Below are positions 45,246 to 54,381 of a DNA stretch of 64,000 nt, piece after piece; the stretch's first letter is position 1; the number at the start of each line of letters is the position of its first letter. The stretch is from Paracidovorax wautersii (GTDB lineage Bacteria > Pseudomonadota > Gammaproteobacteria > Burkholderiales > Burkholderiaceae_C). The translations under genes and the position numbers were made by a program. The notes under the pieces were generated by a model. The model was not told where the DNA came from. It made no database searches and saw nothing but the letters and a program-made list of their open reading frames with translations. The stretch lies in contig NZ_FONX01000015.1 of NCBI RefSeq assembly GCF_900113035.1, positions 78,735 to 142,734 on the forward strand, written 5' to 3'.

Positions 45246-46235
45246 ATGAGCACTCCCGAAGTCGTGCGCGAAGCGCAATCCTCTGCCACCTACAACCCGC
45301 TGGCCAAGCAGAAGGCCGCGGCCAAGCTGTCGCGCATCCCGATCAAGGTGGAGCAGGGCGAGGCGCTCAAGAAGCCGGAATGGATCCGCGTGAAGGCGGG
45401 CTCGCCCACCACGCGCTTCTACGAGATCAAGGAGATCCTGCGCGAGCACAAGCTGCACACGGTCTGCGAGGAAGCCTCCTGCCCCAACATCGGCGAATGC
45501 TTCGGCAAGGGCACGGCCACGTTCATGATCATGGGCGACAAGTGCACGCGCCGCTGCCCGTTCTGCGACGTGGGCCACGGCCGCCCGGACCCGCTCGACA
45601 AGGACGAGCCGCTGAACCTGGCCCGCACCATCGCCGCGCTGCGCCTGAAGTACGTGGTCATCACCAGCGTGGACCGCGACGACCTGCGCGACGGCGGCAG
45701 CGGCCACTTCGTGGAATGCATCCAGAACATCCGCGAGCTTTCGCCCCAGACGCAGATCGAGATCCTGGTGCCCGACTTCCGCGGCCGCGACGACCGCGCG
45801 CTGGAGATCCTCAAGGCCGCGCCGCCCGACGTGATGAACCACAACCTGGAAACCGCGCCGCGCCTCTACAAGGAAGCGCGCCCGGGCTCCGACTACCAGT
45901 TCAGCCTGAACCTGCTCAAGAAGTTCAAGGCACTGCACCCCGGCGTGCCGACCAAGAGCGGCATCATGGTGGGCCTGGGCGAGACCGACGAGGAGATCCT
46001 GCAGGTCATGCGCGACATGCGCGCGCACGACATCGACATGCTGACCATCGGCCAGTACCTGGCGCCCTCCAACAGCCACCTGCCCGTGCGCCGCTACGTG
46101 CACCCCGACACCTTCAAGATGTACGAGGAAGAGGCCTACAAGATGGGCTTCACCCACGCCGCCGTGGGCGCGATGGTGCGCTCGAGCTACCACGCCGACC
46201 AGCAGGCGCATGCTGCCGGCGTCACCGCAGCCTGA
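45246..46235 (+). CDS. lipA: lipoyl synthase
   Basis: 329 residues. The auxiliary [4Fe-4S] cluster motif is [14 protein letters not shown] (about 77-90), and the radical-SAM cluster motif is CTRRCPFC (about 102-109). [20 protein letters not shown] and the C-terminal SSYHAD, with the Arg-Ser-Ser-Tyr ending that binds the auxiliary cluster, are present. Inserts two sulfurs into octanoyl-lipoyl domains. Its transcript probably ends at the hairpin at 46291-46315. Confidence 0.96.
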   Translation: MSTPEVVREAQSSATYNPLAKQKAAAKLSRIPIKVEQGEALKKPEWIRVKAGSPTTRFYEIKEILREHKLHTVCEEASCPNIGECFGKGTATFMIMGDKCTRRCPFCDVGHGRPDPLDKDEPLNLARTIAALRLKYVVITSVDRDDLRDGGSGHFVECIQNIRELSPQTQIEILVPDFRGRDDRALEILKAAPPDVMNHNLETAPRLYKEARPGSDYQFSLNLLKKFKALHPGVPTKSGIMVGLGETDEEILQVMRDMRAHDIDMLTIGQYLAPSNSHLPVRRYVHPDTFKMYEEEAYKMGFTHAAVGAMVRSSYHADQQAHAAGVTAA

Positions 46236-46274
46236 CCAGCGCAACGCCGGGGAGCGGGCCCCGGCCGCCCGCCT

Positions 46275-48569
46275 TCATTGCCGCAGACGAAGCCAGCTGA
46301 AGAGCTGGCTTTTTTCCATGGGGCGGGCGATGTAGTAGCCCTGCCCTTCGTGGCAGCCCATCTCCATCAGGGCCTGCCAGGCGGCGGTGTCTTCGATGCC
46401 TTCGGCCAGCACCTGCAGCCCGAGCTTGCGGCCGAGCTGCGCCACCATTTCGGCGATCCGCGCGCCATGGGACTGGCTCAGGTTGCGCACGAAGGCGCGG
46501 TCGATCTTGATGCGGTCCAGCGGCAGGCGCTCCAGGTAGCTGAGCGAGGAATAGCCGGTGCCGAAGTCGTCGATGGCGATGGAGACACCGCTGGCGCGCA
46601 GCCGCGACAGCGTGGCTTCGAGCAGCTGCGTCGGCAGCGCGGCGACGGATTCGGTGATCTCCAGCTCCAGATGCCCGCCCTGCAGGCCGCTGTGCGCCAG
46701 CGCGGCACGCACCATGTCGAAGAAGCCCGGGTCCTGCAGCTGCACGGCCGACACGTTCACCGCCATGCGGCGCGGCGCCAGCCCGGCATCCAGCAGCTCG
46801 CGCATGGCGGCGCAGGCGGTGGACAGCACCCACTGGCCCAGGGCCACGATGAGGCCCGAATGCTCGGCCACGGGAATGAAGCGGTCGGGCGGCACCAGCG
46901 TGCCGTCTTCCATGCGCCAGCGCAGCAGGGCTTCGAGGCCCACCAGCGCGCGGGTGCTCAGGTCCAGCTGCGGCTGATAGACGAGAAAGAGCTGCTCCTG
47001 GTCGATGGCCGCCCGCAGGTCGGAGACCAGCAGCGCACGCGCGCGCGCCTCGGCCCCCATGTGCTCCGAATATTCGAGGTGCTGGCCCCGATGGTCGCGC
47101 TTGGCGCGCTTGAGGGCGATGGTCGCGTCCTTGACCAGATCGGTGCCGGCCTGCGGCGCCTCAGGCAGGCGCACGTAGCCGCAGGTGAGCGATACCTTGT
47201 GGGCCAGGCCATCCACGGTGAGCGGCTGGCGCACGCCTTCCAGCAGCCGCTCGGGCAGCACCTGCTGCGCGCTGCCCAGCACGCCGAACGTATCCGCGCC
47301 CAGCCGGGCCAGCAGCACGCCCGAAGGCAGCGCCTGGGTGAGGCGGTCCGCCACCTGCTGCAGCAGCCGGTCGCCGAAGCGGTGGCCCATGACGTCGTTG
47401 GTGGCGCTGAAGTCATCGATGTCGAGCAGCGCCAGAACGTGGTTGCGCACGCCCAGGCGCGCGCATTCGTCCACTTTCTCGACGAAGCGCACGCGGTTGG
47501 GCAGGCCCACCAGCGGGTCGTAATACGCCTGCTCGTGCAGCCGCGTGAGCAGGCCGTGCTTGTGCAGCAGGGTGCCCAGGTGCGCGCAGAAGGCGTCGAG
47601 CAGCGCCGCGCCGGCCTGGGTCGGCGCAGCGGCGGCGGGATGCATGAAGACGGCCATGCCCGGCGCACCGCGGCGACCGACGTAAAACACCCGCGCGCCG
47701 TCCTCGCGCTGGAGGTGCGCCCCGCGCTCCAGCGATTCGCGCAGCAGCGCGAGCGCAGGGCCGCCCGGCGCCTGCTCCGCGCTGGCGAAGCGGCCGGTCG
47801 CGGCCAGCACCAGCGGCTCGCCCTGCGCACCGGCCTGCACGCAGGCCACGCCATCGGGCGGGCAGCCGAGCACGGTGGCCAGCTGGTCGATCACGCCCTC
47901 GGCGAAGCCTGCGGGGCTGGCGGCCTCCAGCAGGGACGCGCTGGAGCGCACCACCCGCTCCAGGCTGCGGCAGCCGAAGTGAGCCACCTGCAGCTGCTGG
48001 CGCGCATGCAGGGCGTTGGCGACGAGCGCCAGCAGCCGCTCGCGCGTGAGCTCGGGCTTGGAACGGTCGTCGTGGATGCCATGGCGCAGCAGCGTGTCGG
48101 CGCCCGGCGTCTGGTCGAAGCCCGCGGTGCGCAGCACGATGCGGACATGATCCAGGCCGGGCATGCGGCGGAGGCGGTCGGCCAGCGCCAGCACTGCGGC
48201 CGAGGTGCGGCCACACGCATCTGCCGGGCCTTCCGGCGCCTGCAGCGCGACGTCGAGCAGCGCCAGCACCAGGCCCTGCGCCTGGGGCCCGGCCTGCAGG
48301 CGCGGCAGCAGCGCATAGGCCTCGGCCAGGGAATGGGCATGCAGGGAGGCGAGCGCACGGCCCTGGAGCTGCCCGCCCTGCAGGGCGGCGCGCACGGCGC
48401 CATGCACTTCGGGGTCGCGATCGACGACGAGGACGCACCAGGCCTGCGCCTCGCCTTGCGCATGGTCTTGCGCCTCGTCCAGCACCTTGCCGGGCCCGCC
48501 CGGCGCGCGGGACACGAGCGCGGCGCAGACCTCCGGCGCATGCCGGTCGGCTGAAACCCGCTCGCTCAT
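46275..48569 (-). CDS. EAL-domain c-di-GMP phosphodiesterase with degenerate GGDEF
   Basis: 764 residues. The N-terminus resembles a receiver domain (CVLVVDRDPEVHGAVRAALQ) followed by a DUF3369-like segment (DDRSKPELTRERLLALVANA). The GGDEF domain is degenerate (RLGADTFGVLGS in place of GGDEF). The EAL domain is intact (LVGLEALLRWRMEDG near residue 545; DDFGTGYSSLSYL; VLAEGIEDT). It should therefore hydrolyse c-di-GMP. The start overlaps the SiaD-like cyclase stop (ATGA), so the two opposing activities are translationally linked. Confidence 0.88.
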   Translation of the reverse strand: MSERVSADRHAPEVCAALVSRAPGGPGKVLDEAQDHAQGEAQAWCVLVVDRDPEVHGAVRAALQGGQLQGRALASLHAHSLAEAYALLPRLQAGPQAQGLVLALLDVALQAPEGPADACGRTSAAVLALADRLRRMPGLDHVRIVLRTAGFDQTPGADTLLRHGIHDDRSKPELTRERLLALVANALHARQQLQVAHFGCRSLERVVRSSASLLEAASPAGFAEGVIDQLATVLGCPPDGVACVQAGAQGEPLVLAATGRFASAEQAPGGPALALLRESLERGAHLQREDGARVFYVGRRGAPGMAVFMHPAAAAPTQAGAALLDAFCAHLGTLLHKHGLLTRLHEQAYYDPLVGLPNRVRFVEKVDECARLGVRNHVLALLDIDDFSATNDVMGHRFGDRLLQQVADRLTQALPSGVLLARLGADTFGVLGSAQQVLPERLLEGVRQPLTVDGLAHKVSLTCGYVRLPEAPQAGTDLVKDATIALKRAKRDHRGQHLEYSEHMGAEARARALLVSDLRAAIDQEQLFLVYQPQLDLSTRALVGLEALLRWRMEDGTLVPPDRFIPVAEHSGLIVALGQWVLSTACAAMRELLDAGLAPRRMAVNVSAVQLQDPGFFDMVRAALAHSGLQGGHLELEITESVAALPTQLLEATLSRLRASGVSIAIDDFGTGYSSLSYLERLPLDRIKIDRAFVRNLSQSHGARIAEMVAQLGRKLGLQVLAEGIEDTAAWQALMEMGCHEGQGYYIARPMEKSQLFSWLRLRQ
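46291..46315 (+). terminator. lipA terminator inside the convergent gene
   Basis: AGCCAGCT-GAAG-AGCTGGCT followed by TTTTT on the plus strand. It lies within the last codons of the convergent EAL gene, so the terminator is also coding sequence on the other strand. Confidence 0.8.
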
Positions 48570-49324
48570 GCCTCGGCGCCGGCCTGCGCTGCATCCGCAG
48601 CGCTGAAGCACACCCGGTTGCGCCCGCTGCGCTTGGCCGCGTAGAGGGCCTCGTCGGCCTGGCCGTAGGCGCTGTCGAAGCCGCTGCCCGCCGGCACGCA
48701 GCTCAGGCCGAAGCTGGCGGTGACGCTGCTGCCATCGGGCAGCCCGAACGGATGGATCTCGATGGCGCGGCGCAGCGACTCGGCCACGTGCATGCCTTGC
48801 TCCAGGCTCTCGCCCGGCAGCGCCACGGTGAATTCCTCGCCGCCGACGCGGCCGACCTGCGCGTCGGGCGGCACGATGGCCTTCAGGCAGGCCACCACGC
48901 CGAGGATGACGCGGTCGCCCACGGGGTGGCCGAAGCTGTCGTTGATGCGCTTGAAGAAGTCGATGTCGAGCACGATCAGCGCCAGGGCGCGGGTCTGCAG
49001 CTGGCGGTTGACCTGCTCGATGATGGCCGCGCGGTTGAGCACGCCGGTCAGCGGATCGTGGTTGGCGCGGAATTCCAGCTGGGCCGCCAGGTCCTGCAGG
49101 CGCATGTTCAGCTGGTTCATCTCCAGCTCGGCACGGTCGCTGCGGCGCACCAGGCGGCGCGTCTCGCGCAGCAGCTTCTCGTAGGCCAGAAGCAGCTCGC
49201 CCAGCGCCTGGTGACACGGGGCAGGCTCGCATGCGTGGTGGGCCTGATGGACCTTGCGCGCGGCCTCCAGGGCCTGGTGCTCCGCGTCGAACAGATCCGG
49301 GGGCGCGGCGGCAGGGGCGTGCAT
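48566..49324 (-). CDS. siaD: diguanylate cyclase (SiaD-like)
   Basis: 252 residues. A helical N-terminal part (about 1-85) precedes the GGDEF domain: NHDPLTGVLNRAAIIEQVNR, LIVLDIDFFKRINDSFGHPV and the active GGEEF at 161-165. The inhibitory I-site RxxD is absent (VPPDAQVGRVGGEEF). It follows siaC with TGATG overlap and precedes the EAL gene. In Pseudomonas aeruginosa SiaD is activated by SiaC, and the same is likely here by homology of gene order. The start at 49324 is an ATG; a TTG one codon earlier overlaps. Confidence 0.88.
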   Translation of the reverse strand: MHAPAAAPPDLFDAEHQALEAARKVHQAHHACEPAPCHQALGELLLAYEKLLRETRRLVRRSDRAELEMNQLNMRLQDLAAQLEFRANHDPLTGVLNRAAIIEQVNRQLQTRALALIVLDIDFFKRINDSFGHPVGDRVILGVVACLKAIVPPDAQVGRVGGEEFTVALPGESLEQGMHVAESLRRAIEIHPFGLPDGSSVTASFGLSCVPAGSGFDSAYGQADEALYAAKRSGRNRVCFSAADAAQAGAEA

Positions 49325-49713
49325 CAAGCCGCGCTCACGGGATGGGTCGTGAAGCGCAAGGCGGGAAAGTCTTCGCTGAGTTCCTGGCCGAATTCGAGGA
49401 TGGTGTCGTCCTCTTCGTCGTGGTACCAGTGCACCGCCACTTCGTTGCCCTCGTTGGCCGCGTCGCTCAGCGCCTCGATGAGGTTGAAGAGCATCTTGGT
49501 GCTGGAGCTGTTGAAGTAGGCCAGCGCGATGCTCACCTCGATCCTGCTGTCGGACTGCTCGGCCAGATAGGCCTTGAGCTGCACGAGGATGCCGCCGTAG
49601 AACGCCGCGGCGTTCTCGGGATAGGACTCGCCGCGCAGGCTCAGGGTGTGGGTGTCGAACTTGAAGTCCACCTCGGGTGAACTGGGAGTCGGGGCAATGT
49701 AGAGGTTGTCCAT
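49324..49713 (-). CDS. siaC: SiaC-like regulatory phosphoprotein (DUF1987)
   Basis: 129 residues from ATG 49713. MDNLYIAPTPSSPEVDFKFD and SLRGESYPENAAAFYGGILV, then SIALAYFNSSSTKMLFNLIE match the DUF1987/SiaC family. SiaC is phosphorylated by SiaB and dephosphorylated by SiaA in Pseudomonas and activates SiaD in its unphosphorylated form. Second-last gene in the order A-B-C-D. Confidence 0.88.
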   Translation of the reverse strand: MDNLYIAPTPSSPEVDFKFDTHTLSLRGESYPENAAAFYGGILVQLKAYLAEQSDSRIEVSIALAYFNSSSTKMLFNLIEALSDAANEGNEVAVHWYHDEEDDTILEFGQELSEDFPALRFTTHPVSAA

Positions 49714-49745
49714 CTGTGTTCTCGATGCGAGCCCGGAGGGCACGG

Positions 49746-50318
49746 TCAGATTGCGGCCTTCAAATAGAACACCGGTGGCTGTCCGGGCTCCTGGGCGGCG
49801 TCGAAGTCGAACTCCAGCGGCTGGCGGGCGTCACGCGCCATGGTGAGAAAGCCCATGCCGGCCCCCTTGCTGCCGTCGGGGGTCTCGTCGCGCAGGGTCT
49901 GGCGGTAGGCCTGTTTGATCTCCTCCAGCGTCATGCTGCGCAACGTATCGAGCTTGCCCTGCAGTTCGTCGGCGATGCGCGGCTCGACCGGGTTGGCGCA
50001 CACCACGGTGAAGCTGCCGTCGGCCTCGCGGCGGATGCAGACCGAGCCGTGGCGCAGCTCGGCGTTGTCCTGGGTGGAGGGCGTGAGCGTGTCGGCAGAG
50101 TAATGGACGATGTTCTGCGCCATTTCCACGAACGAGGAGAAGAGCTTGCGCCGCGTGGGCCCGGCCACGCCGGCCACTTCCAGCTGCAGCTTCACCGCGT
50201 CGGCCATGGCGGCGATGATGTGCTGCGAGAAGTAGCCCACGTAGTAGAAGATGACCTGGTGCTGGCGGGCCAGCTGGAAGAAGGAGCCGTATTTGTCGGC
50301 GATCTGGTTGGAGGGCAT
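49746..50318 (-). CDS. siaB: SiaB-like kinase
   Basis: 190 residues from ATG 50318. QHQVIFYYVGYFSQHIIAAM, VEMAQNIVHYSAD and GSKGAGMGFLTMARD match SiaB-type threonine kinases of DUF6272. It lies between the PP2C phosphatase gene and siaC. Homology call is from gene order plus sequence. Confidence 0.85.
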   Translation of the reverse strand: MPSNQIADKYGSFFQLARQHQVIFYYVGYFSQHIIAAMADAVKLQLEVAGVAGPTRRKLFSSFVEMAQNIVHYSADTLTPSTQDNAELRHGSVCIRREADGSFTVVCANPVEPRIADELQGKLDTLRSMTLEEIKQAYRQTLRDETPDGSKGAGMGFLTMARDARQPLEFDFDAAQEPGQPPVFYLKAAI

Positions 50319-50336
50319 GTCTGGTGTCCGTCTCAA

Positions 50337-51569
50337 TCAAGTACGAAAGCAGAAGAAGGTCAGGTCGTCGCGGCGATGGTGCTCGCCCTGCCAGGCCGTC
50401 AGCGCGTCGAGCACGGCGCCGTTGATCTCGGCCGGCGTGCGGGCGCGGTGCTCGAAGAGCAGCTCGCGCACCCGGCGCTTGCCCAGCGCGATCGCACGCG
50501 GGCCGCCGACCTGGTCGATCAGGCCGTCGGTGCAGATGAAGACCAGCGTGCCGGGGGCCAGGATCAGCTCCTGGTTGCTCCAGGCGTAGTCGAAGTCGCT
50601 GTCCACATAGCCGATGCCCTTGCGCTGGCCTTCCACGAGCTCCACCGTGTCGGCGCCCGGACGCACCAGCATGAGCGAGAGGCGCGCGCCGGCGAAGACC
50701 AGGCGGCCCTGGGCGGGTTCGAACCAGAAGCAGGCGGCGTCCATGCCGTCGTCCGATCCGGGCGTGGAGTCCTTGCCGTCGAGCTGGCCGAGCATCTGCT
50801 TGATGCTGCGGTTGACGCTGCCCAGCAGCACCGCCGGATCGCGCGGGCCGTGCTGCTTGATCGCCTGGCTGAGATTGGTCGAGGCGATGAGCGTCATGAA
50901 CGCGCCCGGCACGCCGTGCCCGGTGCAGTCGGCCACGGTGGCGCTCCAGCCATCGGCCTCGGTGCTGAACTGGTAGAAGTCGCCGCCCACCACGTCGCGC
51001 GGCTCCCAGACCAGGTGCGCGCCGGGGCAGACGCGCGCCAGGGCGTCGAGCGAGCTGCGCAGCGTGGAGCGCTGGATGACGCTCGCGTATTCGATGCTGT
51101 GCATGATCTGCCGGTTGCGCGCGGCCTGCATGTCGGCCACCACGCGCATCAGCTGCAGCCCGTGCCCCACGCCGGCATAGGCGCCCTGCTCGGTGATGAT
51201 GAAGCCGTCGGACATGGCCTTTTCGCCGCACTCCACGGTGCGGAAGGTCAAGGCCTCGATGTCCAGGCCCGCATCGACGATGAGCGGCTCCTTGTCCATG
51301 AAGGCGATGCAGCTCTTGCGGCCGTACAGCTCCATGCGGAACGGCTTGCTCATCTGCGAGAGGAAGATGTTCCGGTTGATGAGGCCGATGGGCTGCGTGC
51401 CTTCGACGACGGGCAGGCTGACCAGATCCCGGTGCTTGCCGAAGACCTCCATGACCTGCTCATTGGTCTGGTCGGCCGTCATGCAGGGGACCATGCTGCA
51501 CAGATCCACCGCACTGGGCTGGCGAAACCGGGGCCGGAAGCTGCTCAGATACTCGGAATTTGCGGACAT
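50337..51569 (-). CDS. siaA: SiaA-like PP2C phosphatase with CBS input domain
   Basis: 410 residues with two parts. The first (about 10-140) has the look of a CBS pair (DLVSLPVVEGTQPIGLINRN; KEPLIVDAGLDIEALTFRTV). The second (about 170-410) is a SpoIIE-type PP2C phosphatase with the metal-binding VGGDFYQF, VADCTGHGVPGAFM, ICTDGLIDQVGG and RRDDLTFF. No membrane helices. In Pseudomonas SiaA is a membrane protein with a periplasmic sensor; here the input is cytosolic and likely binds an adenosyl ligand. Confidence 0.88.
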   Translation of the reverse strand: MSANSEYLSSFRPRFRQPSAVDLCSMVPCMTADQTNEQVMEVFGKHRDLVSLPVVEGTQPIGLINRNIFLSQMSKPFRMELYGRKSCIAFMDKEPLIVDAGLDIEALTFRTVECGEKAMSDGFIITEQGAYAGVGHGLQLMRVVADMQAARNRQIMHSIEYASVIQRSTLRSSLDALARVCPGAHLVWEPRDVVGGDFYQFSTEADGWSATVADCTGHGVPGAFMTLIASTNLSQAIKQHGPRDPAVLLGSVNRSIKQMLGQLDGKDSTPGSDDGMDAACFWFEPAQGRLVFAGARLSLMLVRPGADTVELVEGQRKGIGYVDSDFDYAWSNQELILAPGTLVFICTDGLIDQVGGPRAIALGKRRVRELLFEHRARTPAEINGAVLDALTAWQGEHHRRDDLTFFCFRT

Positions 51570-51751
51570 GGAAGACTGCAGGTAGTGTCAGCAAATGTTA
51601 ACCATCGTTCATGGCAGATTCGTGACGGTCATATGACGCCACCCACGGCGCTGCCGAGCGCCCGCCCGCGTGCCGGCACCACCACTGCTTGCCATCGAAA
51701 AAGCCGGCAGCCCAGGCAGGGCCTGGTCCAGCCGCTATTCAATGTATAGCG

Positions 51752-53515
51752 TCAGCCCGCCGCCTGGAGCATCGCGGCCGGGTCGTCGGAGGCCAGCACC
51801 TGCTCGGCCCAGACGGCCAGCTTGCGGGTGTCGGCGCGCAGCACCTCCTGCTTGACGGCCAGGATCTGCGCCGGGTGCATGGAGAAGCTGCGCAGGCCCA
51901 GGCCCAGCAGCAGGCGCGTCATGGCCACGTCGCCGGCCGTCTCGCCGCAGACGCAGACGCTCTTGCCCTGCGCGTGGCCGGCCGCGATCACGTCGGCCAC
52001 CAGGCGCAGCACGGCCGGGTGCAGCGGGTCGTAGAGGTGCGCCACGGCCTCGTCCACCCGGTCGATGGCCAGGGTGTACTGGATCAGGTCGTTGGTGCCG
52101 ATGGAGAGGAAGTCGAAGTACTGCAGGAAGCTGCGCACGATCAGCGCAGCCGCGGGCACCTCGATCATCGCGCCCAGCTGCACGGGGCCATAGGGCGTGC
52201 CGCTCGCGTCGAGTTCGGCGCGCGCCAGCTCCACCTGCGCCAGCGTCTGGCGGATCTCGCTGACGTGCGCAAGCATGGGAAAGAGCAGGTTCACCGGTCC
52301 GTGCGCGGCGGCGCGCAGCACGGCCCGCAGCTGGGTGCGGAACATGGCCGGGTCGGCCAGGCTCCAGCGGATGGCACGCAGGCCCAGCGCCGGGTTCAGG
52401 TGCGTGTCCTTGTGGCTCTTGTCCAGCGGCTTGTCGGCGCCCACGTCGATGGTGCGTAGCGTGACGGGCAGGCCCTGCATGCCCTCCACGGCTTCGCGGT
52501 AGGCCAGGTACTGCGCCTCTTCGTCGGGCAGCGGGCCCGAGCGGTCCATGAACATGAATTCGCTGCGGAAGAGCCCCACGCCCGCAGCGCCTGCGCGCAC
52601 GGCGGCGGCGGCATCGGCCGGTTGCTCGATGTTGGCCAGCAGCTCGATCGCCTGCCCGTCGAGCGTGACCGCCGGCGTGTGCCGCAGGCGCGAGAGCCGC
52701 TCGCGTTCGAGCGAGCCCTGGCGCTGCCGGAAGCCGTATTCGGCCAGGATGATGGGCGAGGGATCGACGATGACCACGCCCGCATCGCCGTCGATGATGA
52801 CCCAGTCGTCCTGCCGCACCAGCTGGCTGGCGGCGCGCGCGCCCACCACGGCGGGAATGTCCATGCTGCGCGCGACGATGGCGGTGTGCGAGGTCTTGCC
52901 GCCCACGTCGGTCACGAAGCCCGCGAACACGCTGCGCTTGAAGTGCAGCATGTCGGCGGGTGAGAGGTCGTGCGCCACCAGCACCAGGGGCACGTCCACC
53001 TTGTCGTCCAGCAGCAGGTCCTGCGCCGGCTGCCGGCGCGCGGCCACGGGCGGCGCGGCGACGGGGCTGGCCGCCACGCCCTTCATGTGGCGCAGGATGC
53101 GATCGACCACCTGCTCCAGGTCGGCCTTGCGCTCGCGCAGGTACTCGTCTTCCATCTCGTCGAACTGGCGGGAGATGATCTCCAGCTGCGTGGTCAGCGC
53201 CCATTCGGCGTTGTAGAGCCGCTGCGTGATCCAGTGCTTGACGCCGCTGACCAGCGCCTCGTCCTGCAGCAGCATCAGGTGCACGTCCAGCAGCGCCGCC
53301 AGCTCGTGCGGGGCATCGGGGGGCATCTCGGCCTGCAGGCGCTGCAGTTCCTCGATCACCGCGTTGCGCCCGTTGCGCACGCGCACGATCTCGGCCGTGA
53401 CCTGGTCGGCGTCGATGAAGTAATGCACCACATCGACGCGGCTGGATGCCACCAGCACCGCGCGGCCGATGGCGATGCCGCGCGAGACGGGAAGGCCGTG
53501 GATGGAAAAGGTCAT
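51752..53515 (-). CDS. ptsI: PTS enzyme I
   Basis: 587 residues. SIHGLPVSRGIAIGRAVLVA opens the protein; the phosphorylated His210 is in GGKTSHTAIVARSMDIPAVV; the PEP-binding C-terminal part has FRSEFMFMDR, LFPML and SIGTNDLIQYTLAIDRVD. It transfers phosphate from PEP to HPr. The two upstream PTS genes (HPr, EIIA) are in the same transcript, with no sugar-specific permease in view. Confidence 0.95.
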   Translation of the reverse strand: MTFSIHGLPVSRGIAIGRAVLVASSRVDVVHYFIDADQVTAEIVRVRNGRNAVIEELQRLQAEMPPDAPHELAALLDVHLMLLQDEALVSGVKHWITQRLYNAEWALTTQLEIISRQFDEMEDEYLRERKADLEQVVDRILRHMKGVAASPVAAPPVAARRQPAQDLLLDDKVDVPLVLVAHDLSPADMLHFKRSVFAGFVTDVGGKTSHTAIVARSMDIPAVVGARAASQLVRQDDWVIIDGDAGVVIVDPSPIILAEYGFRQRQGSLERERLSRLRHTPAVTLDGQAIELLANIEQPADAAAAVRAGAAGVGLFRSEFMFMDRSGPLPDEEAQYLAYREAVEGMQGLPVTLRTIDVGADKPLDKSHKDTHLNPALGLRAIRWSLADPAMFRTQLRAVLRAAAHGPVNLLFPMLAHVSEIRQTLAQVELARAELDASGTPYGPVQLGAMIEVPAAALIVRSFLQYFDFLSIGTNDLIQYTLAIDRVDEAVAHLYDPLHPAVLRLVADVIAAGHAQGKSVCVCGETAGDVAMTRLLLGLGLRSFSMHPAQILAVKQEVLRADTRKLAVWAEQVLASDDPAAMLQAAG

Positions 53516-53594
53516 GCAGCCGCCCTGCCCGCCGCGCCCTCCGGGCGGGCCTCCGCTGGCGGCGCCCCGCGTTGCACGGCCGGCTGCCTGCGCA

Positions 53595-53864
53595 TCATTC
53601 GCCTTCGCCGAACTTGCCGTCGATCAGCGCGACCAGCGCATCCATGGCCTCGGCCTCGTTCGGCCCGTCGGTTTCCAGCTCGACCACCGAACCCAGGCCC
53701 GCGGCCAGCATCATCACGCCCATGATGCTCTTGGCGTTGATGCGCCGTTCGCCCTTGGAGAGCCAGACATCGCACGGAAAGCTGCCCGCCAGCTTGGTGA
53801 GCTTGGCCGATGCCCGGGCGTGCAGGCCGAGCTTATTGCTGATGGTGATAGGTTTCTTGATCAT
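53595..53864 (-). CDS. ptsH: HPr phosphocarrier protein
   Basis: 89 residues from ATG 53864. His15 (LGLHARASAKL) is the EI phosphorylation site. Ser46 (INAKSIMGVM) is in the position targeted by HPr kinase, so regulatory phosphorylation is possible. It overlaps the EIIA gene by 32 bases. Confidence 0.95.
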   Translation of the reverse strand: MIKKPITISNKLGLHARASAKLTKLAGSFPCDVWLSKGERRINAKSIMGVMMLAAGLGSVVELETDGPNEAEAMDALVALIDGKFGEGE

Positions 53865-54288
53865 TGTGAGACCGTCGAATCTGATTCTGGGGCGCCGAGA
53901 TGGCCACCTGCATGACACCCTGCGTGCCCCCCACCACGGCGCGCGACACCAGCGCGTCCAGCGCCTCGTTGCGATAGCAGACCGCGCGCAGCAGCATGGG
54001 CAGGTTCACCCCGCAGACCAGCCGCGACAGCTGGCCGTCCACCAGCCGCTGCGCCACGTTGCAGGGCGTGGCGCCGAACACGTCGGCGAGCACCAGCGTG
54101 GGCCGCTCGGCCTGCTGCTCCATCAGGATGCGTGCCGATGCCAGCGATTCCTCGGGCGGCGCGTTGGGGTGGACATCCAGGGCCACCACATCGTCCGCGC
54201 AGTCGGAGAACACATGCAGCGCGCATTCCCGCAAAGCGTGGGCCAGGGGTGCGTGGGCGATGAGGAAGATGCGCGTCGTCGTTTTCAT
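53833..54288 (-). CDS. PTS EIIA, mannose family
   Basis: 151 residues from ATG 54288. His12 (IFLIAHAPLAHALR) is the phosphorylation site, and LADVFGATPCNVAQRLV matches the mannose-type EIIA fold. It has no partner EIIB/C in the window. With HPr and EI, it looks like the regulatory PTS of betaproteobacteria that signals to carbon storage or two-component regulators. Confidence 0.88.
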   Translation of the reverse strand: MKTTTRIFLIAHAPLAHALRECALHVFSDCADDVVALDVHPNAPPEESLASARILMEQQAERPTLVLADVFGATPCNVAQRLVDGQLSRLVCGVNLPMLLRAVCYRNEALDALVSRAVVGGTQGVMQVAISAPQNQIRRSHNDQETYHHQQ

Positions 54289-54381
54289 GGCAGGCGGAAG
54301 TGACACGCATTATGGCGCCGCACCACCGCCCGCCGCGCAGCGTTGCGCCATGCACCTGCAGGGGCCTGCGCGCTGCCGTTC

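Noticed and set aside
51733..51751. CGCTAT-ATAGCG hairpin at the end of ptsI as a terminator
   Set aside because: The 6-bp stem is weak, no T-run follows on the minus strand, and it fits better as a degenerate copy of the dispersed repeat.
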